The translations under genes were made by a program, and so were the position numbers. From assembly GCF_042652985.1 (NCBI RefSeq), contig NZ_JBHSHQ010000035.1, forward strand, positions 53,378-117,377: a stretch of DNA of 64,000 nt. Reading direction: 5' to 3'. This document shows, piece by piece, positions 60,211 through 64,000 of the stretch. Each line of letters begins with the position of its first letter. Position 1 is the first letter of the stretch. This stretch comes from Ruoffia tabacinasalis. GTDB lineage: Bacteria > Bacillota > Bacilli > Lactobacillales > Aerococcaceae. Below the pieces are notes generated by a model, which was not told where the DNA came from, did no database searches, and worked only from the letters and a program-made list of their open reading frames with translations.

Positions 60211-62263
60211 AGAGGATCTAGTAAATGAAATAAACTCAAGTGCAAGCGCTGAGGGGATATCCGCCCGTGAAGCATTTTTTGAGTTATATTTGCAAAAATT
60301 AGAAGATTCAGACTTAATTGAAGATTATCATTATTTGTACTTTGAAGGTGTTGGAAAGAGGAACAGAAAGCTTCAAATTGATGGATATGCTTTTAACGAA
60401 TTTGATAAAAAGCTCACCCTCTTTATCATTCCTCCACTAACTTATTACAAGAAGAAAACTCTTACTGCTACTGAATCAAATTCACTATTCTCTAGAGCTT
60501 CTAATTTTTACTTCGATGCAGATCGAGTGTTGAGTGAGGCTGAGGAAAGTAGTATGGGTTATGGTCTTGCATTTGATATTGTAAATAAAAAAATGGATGT
60601 AGCCATAATCGAAACGATTATTATTACAGACTATATAAAATCTGACAGAATAGATGTTATTGACTCCCAGATAGTAAATAATGTTCGCGTGGATTACAAA
60701 ATATACGATATTACTACAATGCAACAAATCGATGAGTCCGAACAAGGGAAAGAACCGGTAGTTATTGACCTTGAAAATGAATTCGATAGCAAGGGAATAC
60801 CAGCTTTAGCAGCTTCCAAAACAAAGGATTATGAGTCATATTTATGTATGATTCCAGGGAAAATTCTCGCTCAAATGTATGACAAATATCAATCTCGCTT
60901 ACTAGAAGGGAATGTGCGTTCCTTTTTACAAACAAGAGGAAAAGTAAATAAAGGGATTCGTAACACGATTCTGAATGATCCTGAAATGTTCTTTGCTTAT
61001 AACAATGGGATTGCAGCAACTGTACAGGATTTAATATTAGATAAAACCGAGGATGGCTTAGTTATCAAGGGTTTTGATTCTTTACAGATTGTAAACGGCG
61101 GTCAAACAACTGCCTCACTAGCAAGCGCTTGGGTTAATGATACAAGACATGGTTCGAGGAAAAAAATCGAGGAGATTCAAGTTCCGATGAAAATCTCCGT
61201 TGTTGATCACAAAGTAGGACAAGAACTTATACCGAATATTTCTAGATTTGCCAACAGTCAGAACAAAGTAAGTGAATCAGACTTATCTTCCAATCATCCT
61301 TTCCATGTGAAGATCGAAGAATTTTCAAGACGTCTCGTCGCTCCAGCAACTGGTGGAGCACAATTTGGTACTTATTGGTATTATGAAAGAGCTAATGGAC
61401 AATATCGCCAAGAGACATACAAAGCAACAGTCTCTGCAAAGAAAAAGTTCAACTCCCAATACCCTAAAAACCAAATGTTCAAAAAGACAGACCTGGCTAA
61501 ATATTGGAATATCTATTTAGGAAAACCTCATTCTGCAAGTGCCGGGGCACAAAAGAGTTTCAGTATATTTAGTACTTGGATGGTTCCGAAATATGATAAA
61601 AAACCTGAATTTGTAAACGAAAATTTCTTCAGAAAAACAGTTGCGCTGGCTATTTTATTTAAAAAATCGGATTATATCGTAAGACATCAATCATGGTACG
61701 ATAGTTATAAAGCTAATATTGTTGCCTATACCCTATCTTCTATTATTTATAGAGTAAAGGAAGAATATAAGGACTTAGATATTGATTATAATAAAATATG
61801 GAAAAACCAAGACTTGTCACGTGCTTGGGTTAAACAAATCCAAACCGTATCAAAGCTAATGTATGAACATTTAACAAGTCCTGACAGGCTTGTAGAAAAC
61901 GTTACTGAATGGGCTAAGCGCTTGAACAGTTGGGAAATAGCTCGAGAGATTGAATATGATTTTCATGAGGATTTTATTACTGAACTTAAAGCAAGATTCG
62001 AAGTGGAATCCAATAGAAAGTATGCCATCAAACAAGAAAAAGAATTCCGAGAAATGGACGCAACTGTAACGGTTGTTGAGTACGGTGTCGATTTTTGGAA
62101 AGAAGTTCTTGATTGGGGTAATCAGGAGAAAATATGGAATATTCAGGATAAGAGTTTCCTAAAAGTTGCTATAAATATGTTGAAAAAAATGCCGTCAGAT
62201 AAACAGTCTATTAAAATACTACAAGTACTGGATAAAGCACGGTTAGAAAGTTTTCCAAAATAG
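60200..62263 (+). CDS. AIPR-family (abortive infection) protein
   Basis: A 687-aa protein with the AIPR core: LLEGNVRSFLQTRGKVNKGI, FFAYNNGIAATV and DSLQIVNGGQTTASL. The family is named for abortive-infection phage resistance and recurs with Z1 and DUF4420 genes. Its biochemical role is not settled. AGAGGTGG lies before the ATG. Last gene of the four-gene operon, converging on methyltransferase 3 across a shared terminator. Confidence 0.88.
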   Translation: MTYREDLVNEINSSASAEGISAREAFFELYLQKLEDSDLIEDYHYLYFEGVGKRNRKLQIDGYAFNEFDKKLTLFIIPPLTYYKKKTLTATESNSLFSRASNFYFDADRVLSEAEESSMGYGLAFDIVNKKMDVAIIETIIITDYIKSDRIDVIDSQIVNNVRVDYKIYDITTMQQIDESEQGKEPVVIDLENEFDSKGIPALAASKTKDYESYLCMIPGKILAQMYDKYQSRLLEGNVRSFLQTRGKVNKGIRNTILNDPEMFFAYNNGIAATVQDLILDKTEDGLVIKGFDSLQIVNGGQTTASLASAWVNDTRHGSRKKIEEIQVPMKISVVDHKVGQELIPNISRFANSQNKVSESDLSSNHPFHVKIEEFSRRLVAPATGGAQFGTYWYYERANGQYRQETYKATVSAKKKFNSQYPKNQMFKKTDLAKYWNIYLGKPHSASAGAQKSFSIFSTWMVPKYDKKPEFVNENFFRKTVALAILFKKSDYIVRHQSWYDSYKANIVAYTLSSIIYRVKEEYKDLDIDYNKIWKNQDLSRAWVKQIQTVSKLMYEHLTSPDRLVENVTEWAKRLNSWEIAREIEYDFHEDFITELKARFEVESNRKYAIKQEKEFREMDATVTVVEYGVDFWKEVLDWGNQEKIWNIQDKSFLKVAINMLKKMPSDKQSIKILQVLDKARLESFPK

Positions 62264-62275
62264 AATCCTACATGC

Positions 62276-62323
62276 AAAAAAGGAATTATGCCTTCGCATA
62301 TCAGCGAGTATAATTCCTTTTTG
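62276..62323. terminator. Bidirectional terminator between AIPR and methyltransferase 3
   Basis: AAAAAGGAATTA pairs with TAATTCCTTTTT across a loop with an inner GC pairing. T-runs on both strands. Confidence 0.85.
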
Positions 62324-62330
62324 TTGTTAT

Positions 62331-63647
62331 CTATATTACATCCAGCAACATACATTCGTATATTTCCCTTTCTTCGTTAATTTCGATGATCTCTTTATTT
62401 TCTATGATAGTATTCACTCTATCTATTATCGAAAATATTTCAGTTAGTACGTTAACAACGATACTATTCCCCGAAAGTACTAATAATTTTGAATGTGATA
62501 ACATCTTTCTACTTTTAGATATTCTAAAGTTGTTATCTAGCAACTGTTGGAAGTCCCCTTCTTCAAATCCCATTAATAGAAATGTTTCTCTCGGAGTTAA
62601 ATTCCTATATTCCATCTTCTTACTTGTCGAAATAGAATCAATCTCGTGAACTATAACTCCTGCATTTGGGTTTCTATCTTGTTTAGTCGTAATGGTTTTA
62701 GCAATTGTATTTGATGTCTTGCTACCATACGCAAGCTTAACTGACGTTCTATAAATTTCTTCTCTAGAGGGAGTTTTATTTGGAATGTTTTGTACCGCTT
62801 CTTCTAAATAACGCGAATCAGAGTAATCAAGTTTTAGAAATGGATCTAACTTTGGCAATTCATCTTGTGACACTTTTAAAGCATCAAATAGTTCTTTAAA
62901 TTTTAAATCGTAATTTATCGGAACGCCATCCATTAAAACACTTATCATAAAGGTTCTTGTTCTACTTTGAGGAATCCCGAAATTTTTAGCACTTAAGTCA
63001 TAAGTGAAATTTTTATATCCCATTCTTTCTAACTCTGTTTGCCAATACTCAAAATTTTTCTTATGCAATGGACCGTGTATTGCTGTAACATTCTCCATCA
63101 ATAAAAATCGCGGTTTACTTTTTTCTAAATTATCGTATTCATTGAGTATTCTCTCAACCTCCCACAATAAACCAGACCTATTATTAGCACCTTTATCTAT
63201 CCCAGAGAAATTTCCATGCCAATAACTACTTATTGATAAATCCTGACAAGGAAAACTGTAAGTCAACAAATCAGCATCAGGTAGATCCTGGGCTCTTACT
63301 TTTGATATATCAACTAAATTGTTATTATTTTCAATAGAGTGCGTAATAGCTTTGAGTTGTTCAATAGTCATCCGTTTTAAAGCACTTTCTGGCATTGGGT
63401 TCTTACCATCGTTACTTATATTAAATTTTGCTAATTTCTCACTCAGTTCCTCTTTTGTTAGAGAGTCATATTTACTTAAGTCTTGTTGCCCATTATGGAT
63501 AATATCATAGGCAAACATTGCACCAATTTCCCATTCAATTGTAGCAACAACTTCATATTCAAAATTTAATTTTCTTTTGGATAATTTTTCTAAAGCTTTT
63601 GCTTGAGATCCTATACCACTAAAAGCCTCAATAACTTTCAAAACCAT
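62331..63647 (-). CDS. C5-cytosine DNA methyltransferase 3 (defence-module type)
   Basis: A 438-aa enzyme with EAFSGIGSQAKAL (motif I), catalytic Cys134 in YSFPCQDLS, MENV, FGIPQSRTRTF and the C-terminal NLTPRETFLLMGF and LSGNSIVVNVL. It differs clearly from methyltransferases 1 and 2 and has an insertion of about 60 residues between motifs I and IV. AGGAGGTG precedes the ATG. It faces the ATPase/Z1/DUF4420/AIPR operon and probably marks host DNA as self for that system. Confidence 0.92.
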   Translation of the reverse strand: MVLKVIEAFSGIGSQAKALEKLSKRKLNFEYEVVATIEWEIGAMFAYDIIHNGQQDLSKYDSLTKEELSEKLAKFNISNDGKNPMPESALKRMTIEQLKAITHSIENNNNLVDISKVRAQDLPDADLLTYSFPCQDLSISSYWHGNFSGIDKGANNRSGLLWEVERILNEYDNLEKSKPRFLLMENVTAIHGPLHKKNFEYWQTELERMGYKNFTYDLSAKNFGIPQSRTRTFMISVLMDGVPINYDLKFKELFDALKVSQDELPKLDPFLKLDYSDSRYLEEAVQNIPNKTPSREEIYRTSVKLAYGSKTSNTIAKTITTKQDRNPNAGVIVHEIDSISTSKKMEYRNLTPRETFLLMGFEEGDFQQLLDNNFRISKSRKMLSHSKLLVLSGNSIVVNVLTEIFSIIDRVNTIIENKEIIEINEEREIYECMLLDVI

Positions 63648-63681
63648 TTTTACACCTCCTAGCTAATTACATACGATTACT

Positions 63682-63690
63682 ATTGTACCA
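63682..63690 (-). promoter_or_regulatory. Extended -10 promoter of methyltransferase 3
   Basis: TGGTACAAT on the minus strand fits TGnTATAAT with one mismatch; no strong -35. Confidence 0.5.
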
Positions 63691-63774
63691 TAACTTCAAT
63701 CTGTTACATAAGTATTAGTTTTAATGTGGTGCCTTTTTCTGTACTTATCATTACATTTTTAAGTGTTTGATTTG

Positions 63775-63999
63775 TCAAATTAAGCTAGACAAAACTGCTT
63801 CATCTAAGTAACTCAAAAATACTTCCAACGGTGTTCGGTAGTGTAAGGATTTCCGTGGAATCGTGTTCCGTTTGTGTGCAATCGATGACACAAAGCTTTG
63901 GTCTACTTGAGTAAAGTCCATTCCTTTTGGCAGTCCGTCTCTGCGTAATAAACCATTGGAATTCTCATTCAAAGCTCGCTGTGAGGGCGTTCCTGGATC
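63775..63999 (-). CDS. IS30-family transposase, C-terminal part (runs off window)
   Basis: The last 74 or so codons of an IS30-type transposase. SQRALNENSNGLLRR, LPKGMDF and the ending RKSLHYRTPLEVF are the family's conserved C-terminus, with the catalytic Glu in NENSNG. The 5' part lies beyond the window. The element's right end is probably near 63715-63740, but the inverted repeat cannot be confirmed without the other end. It bounds the defence island. Confidence 0.9.
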   Translation of the reverse strand, partial: DPGTPSQRALNENSNGLLRRDGLPKGMDFTQVDQSFVSSIAHKRNTIPRKSLHYRTPLEVFLSYLDEAVLSSLI

Positions 64000-64000
64000 G

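Overview
The window looks like a chromosomal segment of a low-GC Gram-positive bacterium of the order Lactobacillales, perhaps Carnobacteriaceae- or Aerococcaceae-like. The pointers are an LPXTG surface protein, purine-rich Shine-Dalgarno sites, T-box leaders, ThiW, PepT, an Opp system, PTS genes, LuxS, a UvrX/YolD SOS operon and a LexA box of the CGAAC-N4-GTTC type. The genus is an inference. No tRNA, rRNA, CRISPR array or replication origin was seen.

Bases 1-11400 hold the 3' part of a repeat-rich LPXTG surface protein, a membrane-bound XRE regulator downstream of a nicotinamidase, a secreted arylsulfotransferase-like protein, an acetamidase/formamidase, a DUF536-like HTH/coiled-coil protein, a ROK glucokinase, a two-gene CHR (chromate-type) transporter and a secreted LysM protein with an M15-like zinc-site domain. 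Bases 11583-14603 form a thiamine salvage operon, thiW-thiM-thiE-thiD, behind a TPP riboswitch. A broken ASCH gene, small membrane and secreted proteins and a DEDDh exonuclease follow. A textbook SOS promoter at 17594 drives uvrX, a yolD-like gene and a small gene. Next comes an array of five 41-bp hairpin repeats.

Bases 20187-28906 are metabolic: an Ldh-family dehydrogenase, aroD, malic enzyme, glycerate kinase and an SDR. They include a decayed sugar locus with a fructokinase/MsmK chimera that lacks Walker A, and an epimerase plus GH3 wreck. A Met-type T-box controls luxS-metQ-SDR (30709 down to 28157). Upstream lie an ATP-grasp pseudogene and a phage-like lysis cassette (endolysin, holin, XhlA-like, DUF2922, DUF1659) without other phage genes. 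Bases 34040-42214 carry an intact oppA, pepT, a second Met-type T-box fused to a truncated oppA pseudogene, and oppBCDF. Bases 43732-48859 hold a hexitol PTS operon (IICB, an ascorbate-type IIA, MtlD, a 6-phospho-3-hexuloisomerase and an RPE-family epimerase) with a divergent DeoR regulator.

Bases 49008-63647 are a defence island. The left half is a restriction-modification cluster. It has two related C5 methyltransferases, an unknown 162-aa protein and a likely restriction enzyme with an NgoFVII-like C-terminal domain. A 1487-bp IS3-family element sits between one methyltransferase and the nuclease. One methyltransferase is read from a promoter with a LexA box in its spacer, laid out as in the uvrX promoter. 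The right half is a four-gene operon: a MORC/MutL-like GHKL ATPase, a Z1 helicase, a DUF4420-like PD-(D/E)XK protein and an AIPR protein. It converges on a third, divergent-type C5 methyltransferase. The window ends in an IS30-family transposase fragment.

The most interesting signals are the MORC/Z1/PD-(D/E)XK/AIPR/methyltransferase module, the apparent SOS control of a restriction-system methyltransferase, and the 41-bp hairpin array. The Met T-box joined to a gutted oppA and the hexitol operon with hexulose-phosphate enzymes come next.
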